This document shows positions 24,400 to 34,749 of a stretch of DNA of 64,000 bases, in pieces. The stretch spans positions 992,001 through 1,056,000 of the forward strand of contig CANTFL010001445.1 in assembly GCA_947650285.1 (NCBI GenBank), in the 5' to 3' direction. Within the stretch, counting starts at the first letter, position 1, and each line of letters opens with the position of its first letter. Source of the DNA: Hyaloperonospora brassicae (lineage: Eukaryota > Oomycota > Peronosporomycetes > Peronosporales > Peronosporaceae). Both the position numbers and the translations under genes were made by a program. The notes under the pieces were generated by a model. It worked only from the letters and a program-made list of their open reading frames with translations. It was not told where the DNA came from and made no database searches.

Positions 24400-25505
24400 T
24401 GTAATGGAGTGGCGATCGCTCAATTCATGAGTCGATCCCAACTCTCCACTGGCGCCCGGATGACCGACTAACGGAGGGGCTACTCCGATTCCGTTTGTGC
24501 TGCCTTCCTCACCTTGTGTATCCGTCGGTAGGGCGGGTCGCACTCTTTCACGTGGACTCGTGTCGAAGGAAAACTTGACCGTGTTGGAGATGGGGTTGTG
24601 ATCGTGCGGGAATCTTCACGCGATCACGGGGTACTTGTGGGTACTAATATAAGTTACCCTGATCTCAACGAGATCGCCTTGTCCACTATGTGGTATCTTG
24701 ATCCGCGAGCCTTCTCGCGAATCTTGCGCCTTGCCTTTACGTGTCTTGCTGCGTCCGATCGCAGTTGATGTTGCTTGAGATTTCTTGAACACACCTGGCC
24801 AAAACAATCCAGTTGTGACACTCGCGTAGACGTATAGCGTGACTCTTTATTCGACGGGGGGAAAAGATCCTACCCGGAAGAGATAACGTATGCCTTGTGA
24901 AGTAAATTGAACTCTGTTTAATGTTAACCAACCAACTTGAACCCTATGTCTATCAGTATATCTTAACCAGATGGCACGCGTCGGCATTCCAGGAGGATCG
25001 TCCCCTCGCATTCATGTGGTTCACACCCAGTGCATCAACCGTTGTATCTTCTTGTGGCCCACCCAAGATATCCTCGTGATCCTACTAGCGGATCGGGATC
25101 CTATGAGCGGATCGGGATCCTACTAGCGGATCGGGGTCCTATGAACGGATCGGGATCCTGTTATCGGATCGGGATCCTGTTAGCAGATCAGGATCCTACG
25201 TAGCGGATCGCAGCTGGAGATCGGGCATGCGATCCTGGGTTAGTATCGCGGTCTTCTAATGAGATCGAGGGCCTTGTACTGCCATGTCTCACGACGGATT
25301 GCGTAATCACAACGGGTGTGACTACATTACAGACTCATCCCAGTCTGGGCAATCCTGTCCACTTGGGGATTGGGTACGCTATTACCAGCCACCCATCCCA
25401 GCTTGTATCCACCAATCATAGCATTCTTGGCTTAACCGGAGCGTGTGACTCTTTGAATGGCCGATTCCAGTCCCAAGGAGATTTCTTTGTGACCGCTTTG
25501 TCACA
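24400..25505 (-). repeat. Element B LTR (5' LTR in element orientation)
   Basis: This is the partner of 12643-13747. It starts TGTGACAAAGCGG and ends TTACA on the minus strand. It carries the GATC array at 25078-25210 and the AATAAA motif at 24846-24851. The flanking CAGC at 25506-25509 matches 12639-12642. Confidence 0.95.
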
Positions 25506-28500
25506 CAGCCGTAGGCCAATGAATGAGGACGTGATTAAATGCCGAAATAAAGAGGTATTTTTTAATGTTCTAGTCGTGCATTCCAGGTGATCAGAGGCGA
25601 TTTTCTTTTACGTAGCAGAAGGTCCACGACCGGCCTCTAAAAATTATGCGCTACCTAGGAGCGTAATTAAATAATCGAAAGATACCATGTAGCCTGAGCG
25701 AGATAATAATCAATGTCAATCTACGAAACAATTTATGATATGTGTAGCGGAGGAGAAGAGGGCTAGACAGCAATATAGTTAACCTTACCATACAAAGAGT
25801 GGAATGTAATACTGACGCTGCTATGCGATGATGAAAGTTAGATTATGGGAACGTTGCGGTGCCCAATGCTGTCCGAGTATAATATTAACATGTACATGCT
25901 TTTGAGAAATGCATGCGTGTTCGGCGACCAAGATTATTGCGCGAATTTTTTAAAGCCCGACACTTCAGTAGATCATGCTACCTAGCTTCAATATTTTAAC
26001 GATTTAAGATATAATGTGAAGTTAATGAAACGACAAGTAACTTTTAGTCAAAGATGTGTAAAGAAATTGCTGCTGGTGTACACCAGGTCGGTGAAAAAGC
26101 TCTCAATAACTGCTAAGGTATAGAGTGATTTTTGCAAAAAACTTGAACATGTCTTAAGAAGACCTAATAGGTTCTTCCCTAATCATATAACTCGAAAATA
26201 TTAGCATAAATTGTAGACACTGATACGTGTGGCAATCGAGTGGATGATAAGGATCTGGATATTATATGTGGAAGCCACTGGTGCGGATCTACGTCCTTAT
26301 AAAACTTATTTAACAAGTGTAATGGGTAAATTGGGCAGTTGATTTCCTATCGATCTTCGACTCGTAAATCATATTGATCCGTCGAGTATACCGACTTGGT
26401 CGGCCGGTGCTGATTGAAACGTTATGTGTTCTTTTTGTGATGCCAAATATTGACAGTATATGTAGACTAGGCCCCGATATCAAACGTTCTATATCTTTGA
26501 TACCCCAAAAACTGTCGTAAACAAATTTTTATGAGGAGTGCAAGCTTGTGAGTAGTACTTTTTGTAAGTAAGATGATCCCAAATAGATAATTACGCGCAT
26601 AGGATGAGGACGCTTGCACCAAGTTATAATAGATCGCATATAAATGAGTGGTCTGCATAACTTTTTATGTATGGCACACAGCTTTTCTCACTTGGGTTTA
26701 CCTGCAGATCTACTTTTAAATTCAATTACCATTATACAAAAGAAACTGTGCATTTGGTTCTTGTTCTCTACGTGCCTGTCGCACCGTGTTAAGTGATGGA
26801 AAGGGCTTTTTGTTACGAAAATCAGCTATGTTTACAAAAGGTCATTCAGATCCAGCGTTTTGCCTTTCGAAAGAACCATGTGCTTGCTTGCGAAGATGCG
26901 CTATCGTAGACGTTGTTGAGAGGGCAAGTTGCACGTAGGTCGACTCCAAAGTTTCATCCTATCATAGGTCATTTACGGAATGCTCTATTGGCTTCTATAT
27001 TTTCGATTAGGCACCACGAAGATAAAGGTTGTGTTTGAATAAGCAACTGAAGAAAACCCTGGTAAGAAAGGCCGAAAAGCTTCTGGCACGCGTTTCAATA
27101 CAGGCATTTCTTTTACATTATGTTTACTTTCTAATAATCGTCTACCCCTCTAAGCGTCTTGTACCGCTTTTTATGATATTACGAATGGATCCGCTGGATT
27201 GCTTTTATATCGCGATGATCGAAGATAGATTTTAAGATGGATAGGACGAGTCACCTACAAATACCCTTCCCCGAGCAATTTTTCTCCTTCTTTTGAGTTC
27301 GAATTATTGAACGTAATGCCATTTCCAAAGCCGTTTACGTACATGAGGATATGCATGCACCTAATTTTGTTTCAATATACGTATTTTATGACCAGTATAT
27401 CGCATGCGTCTTTGCAGCTGCAAAGGCGGCGTTATGCAAGCCCATAAATACGCAAGTTTCTTCATTTCCAGTCTACTTTGTATTTATGTCCGGCGGCTGG
27501 AGTCGTAAAAAGGCGAGCGATCTGCCGCCTTGTGATACTGCTGATGTTCGACTAAGTTCAAGGAACACCAGTTAAGTGAAAAGAATATATTCTAAGATTT
27601 GAACATGACCTATTGTGCCATCAAGCTCTGCGTAGGACGAGCAGTGGTAACTCGTTCTCTCCTGTAAATGCAACGCGAGCGGAGAGAACCGAAGTATCGA
27701 AATCCATGCCAGCGAGGGGTTTGTATTTCCCAATTTATGCGCAAGTAATGCTGTCACTCCGCTTTTGTGAGCTTTTTCTTGTGCGTATGTTAGAAACCGG
27801 ATATCACGGGGTTACACGTCGACTGGTAGTCGACAATAGGTGTGGTGCACACAAGGGATGGGATCCCCTTTTAAAGTGTTATTAGAACACAGTATCAATT
27901 GTTGAAGACTGATGTCGGTCAACCAATGATTACGAGATCTTTTGAGAGGTTTATTTGGGACATTAGCGAGTAGGGTAATTACGTTGTTCTAAGGTGTTCT
28001 TTTAGGTTAAAAGAGCAAATAAAATCCAGTTCCCATTTTGATCCGATAGACACGTGTCTCTTTGAGGCGTCTTGTGATCGTTGAGGGGATAGCAACGCCT
28101 TATTGAGGCAGCTACTCCTTGTGCACTCTGTGCGTTGATTCTCTGAATCGTTTAGCCCCTTCGCAACAGGGAACGTAAGCTCTCTGAGCTTGTTGAATCT
28201 TTGAGTCGGGTTCTTTGAACCAAACCTTAGCTCTTTGAGCTGTTGACTCTTTCAGTCGGGTTCGTAGAACCAAAGTTTCTCGTCGAGCGTTAAAGTCTTC
28301 CTCTGACTTAAGAAGCTGTGTAGCTCCGCTACACCCGAGCTCTGCAGAACTTGAAAAATCGTGGTTTAAGTCAATTATTTTGAATGTGAAATGATGCGCT
28401 ATTTGCACCACAATGTACCTCTATTTATACTGTGTCATAGTCAAAATTACGCTGTCTTTTCAGTGTGCCACTCTTGTTGCAATCGGTTTAGGTAACAATT

Positions 28501-29177
28501 TTACACAATAGTCACGGCTAGAATGATGCACTTTATGGTGTTTTGGGGACGATATTGAATGCTGCTTTGCAAAGTTGCACCTTTTTTGTGGTAAGACCCA
28601 GATGCTTCAAAATCATGCCGAGAGGTTCTAGTTTTTGTCAAGAATATGTGAGCCCTGTCTTCTCTTCTGAGTGATAGCAAAGATTGACAATTTTAGGACA
28701 CGCCGTGCAATCTCTGCTTTGCGTAACTTTCCAGCATACAAGTATTTGGAAAGTGGATGGCGGGGCGCCGTCTGTATGCCCTTTTGCGGCACATCAGATG
28801 CTGGAGGTCATTACATCACGCCCGAAAATTGTGTTAAACACTTGAATATCGACCTGGAGTTGAAAAGAAATGGAGGAGGGCTCTGCTCACAATCGTGCAC
28901 TTTCTTCGTCATCGTCGTTTGCGATAAATTTGACATAGCGCGACGTCACTGCGCACAAAAAACAGACGAAGTGACACTGTTGCTCACGTTCATACGTTTT
29001 ACGTATCAACCACTGCGCGCTAAGGTCAGATGTATAGGTGTACACTAACCTAGTCCTCGGTCGTAAGGTAGCGCGTACACAGTCAGACAGGTCGTGATCT
29101 ATAAATACCATAGCACAACACGACACTCTAGTCGTTCTTTCTCGTCACATAGAACGAGCGCCGACACATTTTCCGTC
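25506..29177. other. AT-rich spacer upstream of the gene island
   Basis: No supported gene. Open frames are short and featureless. The only repeat I can support is the 51-bp duplication at 28178-28279. GATC density drops sharply compared with element B. Confidence 0.55.
28178..28279. repeat. Imperfect 51-bp tandem duplication
   Basis: Two units start at 28178 and 28229. Each begins AGCTCTYTGAGCT, contains AGTCGGGTTC and ends GAACCAAA. It may belong to an eroded transposon end, but no partner copy was found in the window. Confidence 0.5.
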
Positions 29178-29191
29178 CTCATTTGGCAACA
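29178..29191 (+). promoter_or_regulatory. Oomycete-like initiator for the subtilase gene
   Basis: CTCATTTGGCAACA closely fits the oomycete Inr/FPR core promoter pattern (CTCATTYYNCAWTT). It lies 41-54 nt before the ATG at 29232. A TATA-like box, TATAAATA, lies at 29100-29107. The initiator position argues that translation does not start upstream of 29180. Confidence 0.55.
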
Positions 29192-29231
29192 GCAAAGTCA
29201 AACGCGAGCACCCGTTCTGTCACGTTGTCGA

Positions 29232-32200
29232 ATGGGCGCGCTCCGAACCACGACGACGACTCGGACGACGCTGTTGCTGCTGTCGCTCGCGCTCGCTCAG
29301 CACGGCGCTGCGTCAGCGCCCGATGCGCCCGAAGCGCTCTCGTTTCTCGATGCGTCCGCCTTCTGCGCCTACCACTGCTCGTCCACGCTGCTGTCGCCGT
29401 CTGCGCAGTGCGTCACGTCGCGTTGCAGTCGGCACCGCGCGCTACAAACCCTCGGGGAGTCGCAGCCGGCACAAATTGACGTGCTGTCGTGCCAGGACGT
29501 CCAGCAGAACGAGTCTGCTCTATCGTTCGCACTCACGCTCGCGGCGGCAGACAAAGCCGCGGTGTTCCAGGGATTCCATGACGCGTTTTTCCACGCGTAC
29601 GACGCGATGCTACAGGGCACGAAGGTGAAGAGCGACGCGTGCCAGTTGGCGTTTCTCCAGGATAAGCTACTGCCAACTTTTATGCATTTGGACAGAGAAG
29701 AGCAAGAGCAAGAGACTGTGCCGAGAGCGCGGCTGGTGACGCTCAAGGCGTTGGTCGCTGAAGCTGATCGGGATCGAGAGTGTGTCGTTGCATTACGAGA
29801 TGTATGGGGAGTCGATGCAACGCAGGAAATGCCGTTGCTGACCAGGAGGGGAGATCGATTGGGGGACAATACGGTTTTGCTCGTACATGCAGACGACGAG
29901 ACAGTGGAGAAGATTCAAGCGCTCGAGTGCGTGGACGTTGTGCTGGATTTGCCAATGATTTTGAAGCTCATGCCTTTTGCACGGAGCGCTGCTCATTTAA
30001 GTGACAGGATGAGAAAACAGGCGAAGGATGACAATGTATCACTGACGGCACCTGGTCTGGAGATTCGACTAGTTCAGACGGCTGATTTGCAGTCCGTTTT
30101 GACTTCATTTGAAGAGCAAGCAGAGAAAAGCTTTGGCCTGCTCAATGTGTTTGAAACGAACGAAAACCAGCCAAGATCGATTTTTACGAAACCGCTTGAG
30201 GATTTAGCAACGTGGACAAATGTGCTAGCTCTTGCTGTAGTTGCGAGGTCAGTTGAGTGGATTGATGAACGACACAAGATTACGGAGAATCTGCTGCGCG
30301 GTGAAGAGAAGGAGCGTTGGATGAAGTTGCAAAACCATCGACGCTTGGATGCTTTCGTGCCAAGTCTAATAGGCGTGGACTCGGCGCGAGAGGCTGGCAT
30401 CCGTGGGAACGATGTCATTGTTGGTATTACAGATACGGGGCTGTATTTGTACCACGATCAGTTTGATCAAGACGATCGCGATGTGTTTTCGGGTATGGTA
30501 ATGTCGGCTCGGAAGGTGGTCATGTACAACGCCTGGGCAAATAGTGCAGATGAATCGGAGACAATCACTTGTGGCCACGGCACCCACGTTGCCGGAATTT
30601 TGGCCGGGAGTTCTTTAAGTGGCAATTATCCCAATTTAGGGATTGCCGACAAGGCGCGAATTGCATTTATGGACATTGGGACGCAAAGCGAAGCCTGTGC
30701 TGGACAGTTAAATTGCCCTGTGTCGCTCGCTACACCGGCGGATGCCAGTGATCTATTGAAAAGTCAAATTGACGTCGGCGCCAGAATTTTTTCGTTTTCG
30801 TGGGGCACGCCTGGATCAGATTACAGCTCACAAGCCAGAGATTTGGACGCGTTTATATATGCGAATCCAGAGGTGCTTGTAGTCGTTGCGGCAGGCAATA
30901 GCGGCGAGTCTACTATTACCGGTCAGCGCACTATTTCGTCCCCATCTGGTGCGAAGAATGTGATCTCTGTTGGTGCATCCCTTAATTCTGCAGAAACGTT
31001 TCTAGAGTTTGCGTGCTCCGACATCTTTAATGAGCGTACCGTTGCGTCGTTCTCATCGGCAGGACCAACAACCGACGGTAGAATGAAACCGGACGTTGTG
31101 GCACCTGGAATGAGCCTTACGTCAAGTCAATCGGAGGCGCCAGGATCAACGCAAGAAAGTGTAGCTACGTGCTCACTTCAAGGCTCGTCACAAGCCACGC
31201 CGGTGGTCACTGGCGTTGCTGTGCTTCTTTATGAATGGCTCCGCGATGGTTGGTGGAAGGACGGCCGCAAGAATCCTGCTTTCTCCATGAGTACGGTTCC
31301 TGCTTCATTGCTGAAAGCATTGATTATCCATAGCGGAGATTCCTTGCAAAAGCGGATGGCCGCATTACCAGCTGATGGTGTTGTGTCCTGTCTCAGTCTA
31401 ACCTCGGACGCCACTGATGTCACCTTTCCAGACGTCTACCAGGGCTATGGTAAACCAAATCTTACAAACATTGTGGATTTTCCTATGCTCAGTGGAAATC
31501 GTAGCCAGAACGGGAGCAGCAGTAGTGCTCTACCGTCTCTGTATTTCTTGCCGAATTCGACGGAAAACAGTGAGCCAGCAGTCGCTCACGGGGGCGAGAT
31601 TGTAATCTCGTTTACAGTGGCTCGCGATGTTGATTTGCGTGCAACCCTTGTGTGGACTGACCCACCGGGGTCGACACAGGCGACATCTCAGTTGCAGCAC
31701 GATCTGGATCTCATCGTTCGCGTTCGGAACGGAAGCCGAACATTTGGCCCGCTAACAGCTGACTCGAACACAGGGAGGGATTCGATAAACAACGTTGAGA
31801 TGGTGCTGGTGTCTTACGCAGATCTTCTCGCTACTGTAGGTGGCAGCAATCGAAGCAGCAACGTAAATGGTAGCAGAGCAAATAGCTCGGCACTTGGAGA
31901 CAATGGAGAAATTTTGGTTGAGGCCGTAGTCTATGGCCGCAGTGTGCTGCTGGCAGACTATCAGAAATTTGCTTTTGTGGCGTCTTCCAGTGCCATTGGT
32001 TCTACGTCTGGATCAGCAGATACTAGCGGCGGCAAGTCTTTTTGGTCTACGTGGGGAATTGCACTTATCGTCGGCGGCGCGCTTGTGGTGCTTATCATCA
32101 TTGCGTTAGTGACGCGCAAGTTCTGCGGTCAGCGAAGAAGACGTCGTAGCTTAAGGCATGAGCAAGAGGAATACCCCGCGCAGGATGGGATCGCTGAAGC

Positions 32201-32549
32201 TGCGTATTATCCAGCTTATCAGGCGGCAACTCGTGCGACTGGCGAAAGTCGATGCCCTTACTGCTCATTCGTAAGTCTTGACGCTGTGACGATGGTCGCT
32301 CACGTGGAGGCTGCTCATGCTAGCAACGGGCCTGACCCGGTCGCTGTGTTGGGAGGCAGCAGGGTATATGGCTTGGAACCGGTAGTTCCTGTAGTGACAG
32401 TGACGACCAGCCCGATACCTCCTCACCTGCCGCTGACTGAAGTACGTAGCTCTGCAGAATACGAGAAGCAAGAATGTCCGCATTGCCGCTATATAGCGCC
32501 CAACGCTGTCATTCTAGTGAATCACGTTCAGCAGATGCACGGTCAGTAG
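29232..32549 (+). CDS. Membrane-anchored subtilisin-like serine protease with C2H2 tail
   Basis: A predicted S8 subtilase of 1105 residues without introns. Residues 1 to about 28 form a signal peptide (basic start, then TLLLLSLALA). A long prodomain-like region follows. The catalytic triad is Asp401 (GITDTG), His449 (CGHGTHVAG) and Ser653 (GSSQATP in place of GTSMATP), with oxyanion Asn556 (VVAAGNSGE). A Ser/Asn-rich beta-type domain follows, then one membrane helix at about 941-963 (IALIVGGALVVLIIIALV), a basic stop-transfer run and a cytosolic tail. The tail carries two classical C2H2 fingers, C1008/C1011/H1024/H1029 and C1082/C1085/H1098/H1103, both spaced CX2CX12HX4H. ATG 29232 was chosen because it opens the signal peptide and follows the initiator; upstream codons in frame lack an ATG. 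The enzyme would cleave proteins outside the cell or in the endomembrane lumen. The finger tail is unusual for the family. Confidence 0.9.
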   Translation: MGALRTTTTTRTTLLLLSLALAQHGAASAPDAPEALSFLDASAFCAYHCSSTLLSPSAQCVTSRCSRHRALQTLGESQPAQIDVLSCQDVQQNESALSFALTLAAADKAAVFQGFHDAFFHAYDAMLQGTKVKSDACQLAFLQDKLLPTFMHLDREEQEQETVPRARLVTLKALVAEADRDRECVVALRDVWGVDATQEMPLLTRRGDRLGDNTVLLVHADDETVEKIQALECVDVVLDLPMILKLMPFARSAAHLSDRMRKQAKDDNVSLTAPGLEIRLVQTADLQSVLTSFEEQAEKSFGLLNVFETNENQPRSIFTKPLEDLATWTNVLALAVVARSVEWIDERHKITENLLRGEEKERWMKLQNHRRLDAFVPSLIGVDSAREAGIRGNDVIVGITDTGLYLYHDQFDQDDRDVFSGMVMSARKVVMYNAWANSADESETITCGHGTHVAGILAGSSLSGNYPNLGIADKARIAFMDIGTQSEACAGQLNCPVSLATPADASDLLKSQIDVGARIFSFSWGTPGSDYSSQARDLDAFIYANPEVLVVVAAGNSGESTITGQRTISSPSGAKNVISVGASLNSAETFLEFACSDIFNERTVASFSSAGPTTDGRMKPDVVAPGMSLTSSQSEAPGSTQESVATCSLQGSSQATPVVTGVAVLLYEWLRDGWWKDGRKNPAFSMSTVPASLLKALIIHSGDSLQKRMAALPADGVVSCLSLTSDATDVTFPDVYQGYGKPNLTNIVDFPMLSGNRSQNGSSSSALPSLYFLPNSTENSEPAVAHGGEIVISFTVARDVDLRATLVWTDPPGSTQATSQLQHDLDLIVRVRNGSRTFGPLTADSNTGRDSINNVEMVLVSYADLLATVGGSNRSSNVNGSRANSSALGDNGEILVEAVVYGRSVLLADYQKFAFVASSSAIGSTSGSADTSGGKSFWSTWGIALIVGGALVVLIIIALVTRKFCGQRRRRRSLRHEQEEYPAQDGIAEAAYYPAYQAATRATGESRCPYCSFVSLDAVTMVAHVEAAHASNGPDPVAVLGGSRVYGLEPVVPVVTVTTSPIPPHLPLTEVRSSAEYEKQECPHCRYIAPNAVILVNHVQQMHGQ

Positions 32550-33317
32550 TTGAAGCTGCCTATTCATTTTGTTGTCGTATTGAAGCAGACAACACGTACC
32601 ACATCAAGTCGATGAGCACAATCAATATTTGTTTTGCACCATCGCTTTCTTGTATGAAGTGTTAACGTGTCGAGTGGATCAGAGCGACCCTACAAGACGG
32701 TCAGTTGATTGTGTACTAAACTGTGGTCATTTAGGTAGTACACAAAGCTTCTGCTTTTCCAGTTTGTCGATACGAACGGAAACGTCTGCTAGACGTCATC
32801 GATTGCTTGCCAATTAAATATTTGCAAGCCGGGGCAAAGCCAAGCAGAGCTCGTTGCTCGAAGATCCAAACGTGGGCCACGCACAACCAGGGCATGAAGT
32901 AAGGTCCAAATTTTATTTTTATTTTTTTATTGGCATTTTTTATTTTTGCTTTATAATTCAAAAAAGCAAATTGTAAATTAATTGTTTAATAAATATATAG
33001 CAAATAAAGTAACTAAGTACTCTAAAATATTTATTTCTTTATAATATATGATTTTTCAAGAGCCGATCACTTTTGTCTAAACTTTTGCGTTTATGTCCCA
33101 CATATCTCACAAATTGTGCCTTAAAGCAAGGCTAGTGTTTCCTCTACCGTGGACGGCCCTGTGTGAGAAATCGGAACCAATCGCCCGGCAGCATATTTGA
33201 GCCAAAGTAAGCCATCTACATGTCGACCAACGACCCCGCATCACCATTGAACTAGCGAAGCTTTACAATCTTAATTAAGCCACTTTTTACAACAAAAAGC
33301 GGAGATTCGTAGGTACG
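32550..33317. other. Downstream region of subtilase, AT-rich
   Basis: Contains poly-T/AT-rich sequence (about 32910-33050) and several AATAAA-like motifs suited to 3' end formation of the subtilase transcript. No gene seen. Confidence 0.5.
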
Positions 33318-33596
33318 CACCCACCCTTTGATACGTACACACCCACCCCTGAAATAGAGGCCCCTCCATAAGTACCGTAGCCTCCCTAACTAGGTACTGC
33401 ACAGTTGTACATACAAAAAGCCATATACATATTCTCTGCTCTACGTACACACCCCTCCGTAATACAGGCCTCTTTTGCGTCGGCACACAACCTCGCGCAT
33501 GATTTCCGCTCTCATTTTCCGTCATACCCCCAATAAGTACGCCTAATACTACCATTTCCCAATTTTAAAGATACTTTTAATTTTAAGAACATAAAA
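33318..33596 (-). repeat. Left arm of TIR element
   Basis: Reverse complement of 34471-34749. It holds an open frame of about 94 codons read from the inner end outward (33555 to 33271). The same frame is present in the right arm, so its conservation follows from arm identity and is not evidence for a gene. Confidence 0.85.
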
Positions 33597-33984
33597 AATG
33601 CCCATTTTCTCACGAAAATAAAAAATACTCATATAATTGGAAAATAAAAATAATTCCCCACATCCTAAAAAACTCAACGCAGCACATCTATACAACTTCT
33701 GTTTCTGGTTGTTGTGATTCTCAGCGCAATTTGTATGAGCAAGATGCAACCTACTCAACCCCTCACTGTAGGCGCTGGCAATTCAGGGTGCAAGATGCTT
33801 AAATTTCGTCGTTATATTAGACCGTGTCACTAGTCTTAAAAACAGCTCGGTAGGAGCAGCACCATACTCGTCTTATTCTAGCTACACACATGCGTACACA
33901 GTCATTCATTGAGCAACAGCACGCGCGTGATGCGGGAGTTCGTGTACGCGCCTTATCGGCTGCAACGACTGAATCTTGCAGCTG

Positions 33985-34200
33985 CAACAGCATCAGCAAT
34001 ATCTACAATAGAAACAACAATAGCAACCACAGCATCTACAACAACAACAACAGCAGTAGTAGTAACAGCAGTAGCGTCATCAACAGAGCAGAAACAACAG
34101 CAACCACAGCACTTTACAACAACACAAGCAGCAGCAACATCAGCAACAACATTAATAAAGCAACTTCAACAACATTTACGAAAGCAATTACATTCGTGTC
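33985..34200 (+). repeat. Imperfect CAA/CAG/AAC triplet microsatellite
   Basis: Roughly 200 bp of interrupted triplets lies in the interior of the TIR element. It creates low-complexity open frames (Asn/Ser-rich and Thr-rich in different frames) that are unlikely to be translated genes. Confidence 0.8.
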
Positions 34201-34470
34201 AACAACATTAGCACCAAAATACTGTGTTAACGGCCGCGACCGATGACACGAGGACGCATTTCCGTCCTCATTCGCGTCTGCGCCCGCAACTGGCGGCTGC
34301 AAGCGCAGCACGCCCGCGGCAGAATCCTCCCCGCGGCTTCCCAAACAGGTTGGTCACGGCCGTAAAATGGTAAACGAAAACGATTAGGGACGTGTGGTTT
34401 TATGTGTACCATACTAACTTGTGCTCTCTGGGACGTGGGCATTTTTCTTTCCAACTATCTAAGACATTAA

Positions 34471-34749
34471 TTTTATGTTCTTAAAATTAAAAGTATCTTT
34501 AAATTTGGGAAATGGTAGTATTAGGCGTACTTATTGGGGGTATACCGGAAAATGAGAGCGGAAGTCATGCGCGAGGTTGTGTGCCGACGCAAAAGAGGCC
34601 TGTATTACGGAGGGGTGTGTACGTAGAGCAGAGAATATGTATATGGCATTTTGTATGTACAACTGTGCAGTACCTAGTTAGGGAGGCTACGGTACTTATG
34701 GAGGGGCCTCTATTTCAGGGGTGGGTGTGTACGTATCAAAGGGTGGGTG
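34471..34749 (+). repeat. Right arm of TIR element
   Basis: Inverted partner of 33318-33596. The pairing is bounded inside by TTTTATGTTC (34471-34480), complementary to GAACATAAAA (33587-33596), and outside by GGGTGGGTG, complementary to CACCCACCC. Confidence 0.85.

Larger units (their letters stand above)
12643..25505 (-). mobile_element. Element B: young Ty3/gypsy chromovirus with dual RNase H and antisense frame
   Basis: The element is 12,863 bp, bounded by 1105/1106-bp LTRs that begin TGT and end ACA on the minus strand. It is flanked on both sides by CAGC (12639-12642 and 25506-25509), a 4-bp target duplication. Minus-strand order is PBS, gag with zinc knuckles, protease, RT, RNase H, a second RNase H, integrase with H2C2 finger and chromodomain, then PPT and LTR. 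A long plus-strand (antisense) decayed frame fills 14140-16351. About 17-18 LTR differences give ~98.4% identity, so insertion was fairly recent. gag and pol nevertheless hold many stops and frameshifts, so this copy is not autonomous. Confidence 0.95.
33318..34749. mobile_element. Foldback/TIR element with 279-bp inverted arms
   Basis: Left arm 33318-33596 and right arm 34471-34749 are inverted copies, about 98% identical over the central 250 bp (only about four differences). The interior is 874 bp without a transposase and contains a triplet-repeat tract. Each arm carries three copies of a TACGTACACACCC-like motif near its outer end. Weak similarity extends out to GGAGATT (33301) and AATCTCC (34764). 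No target duplication was identified. This looks like a non-autonomous DNA transposon (MULE-like long-TIR MITE) or foldback element. Confidence 0.75.

Noticed and set aside
29094..29231. Longer N-terminus for the subtilase
   Set aside because: The frame is open but starts at GTG, lies partly upstream of the likely initiator at 29178, and would hide the signal peptide.
33271..33555. Gene in the left TIR arm (and its mirror at 34512-34841)
   Set aside because: Conservation is explained by arm identity; composition is dominated by arm motifs and there is no known domain.
33890..34246. Asn/Ser-rich protein
   Set aside because: Produced by the triplet microsatellite; other frames give equally open Thr-rich runs.
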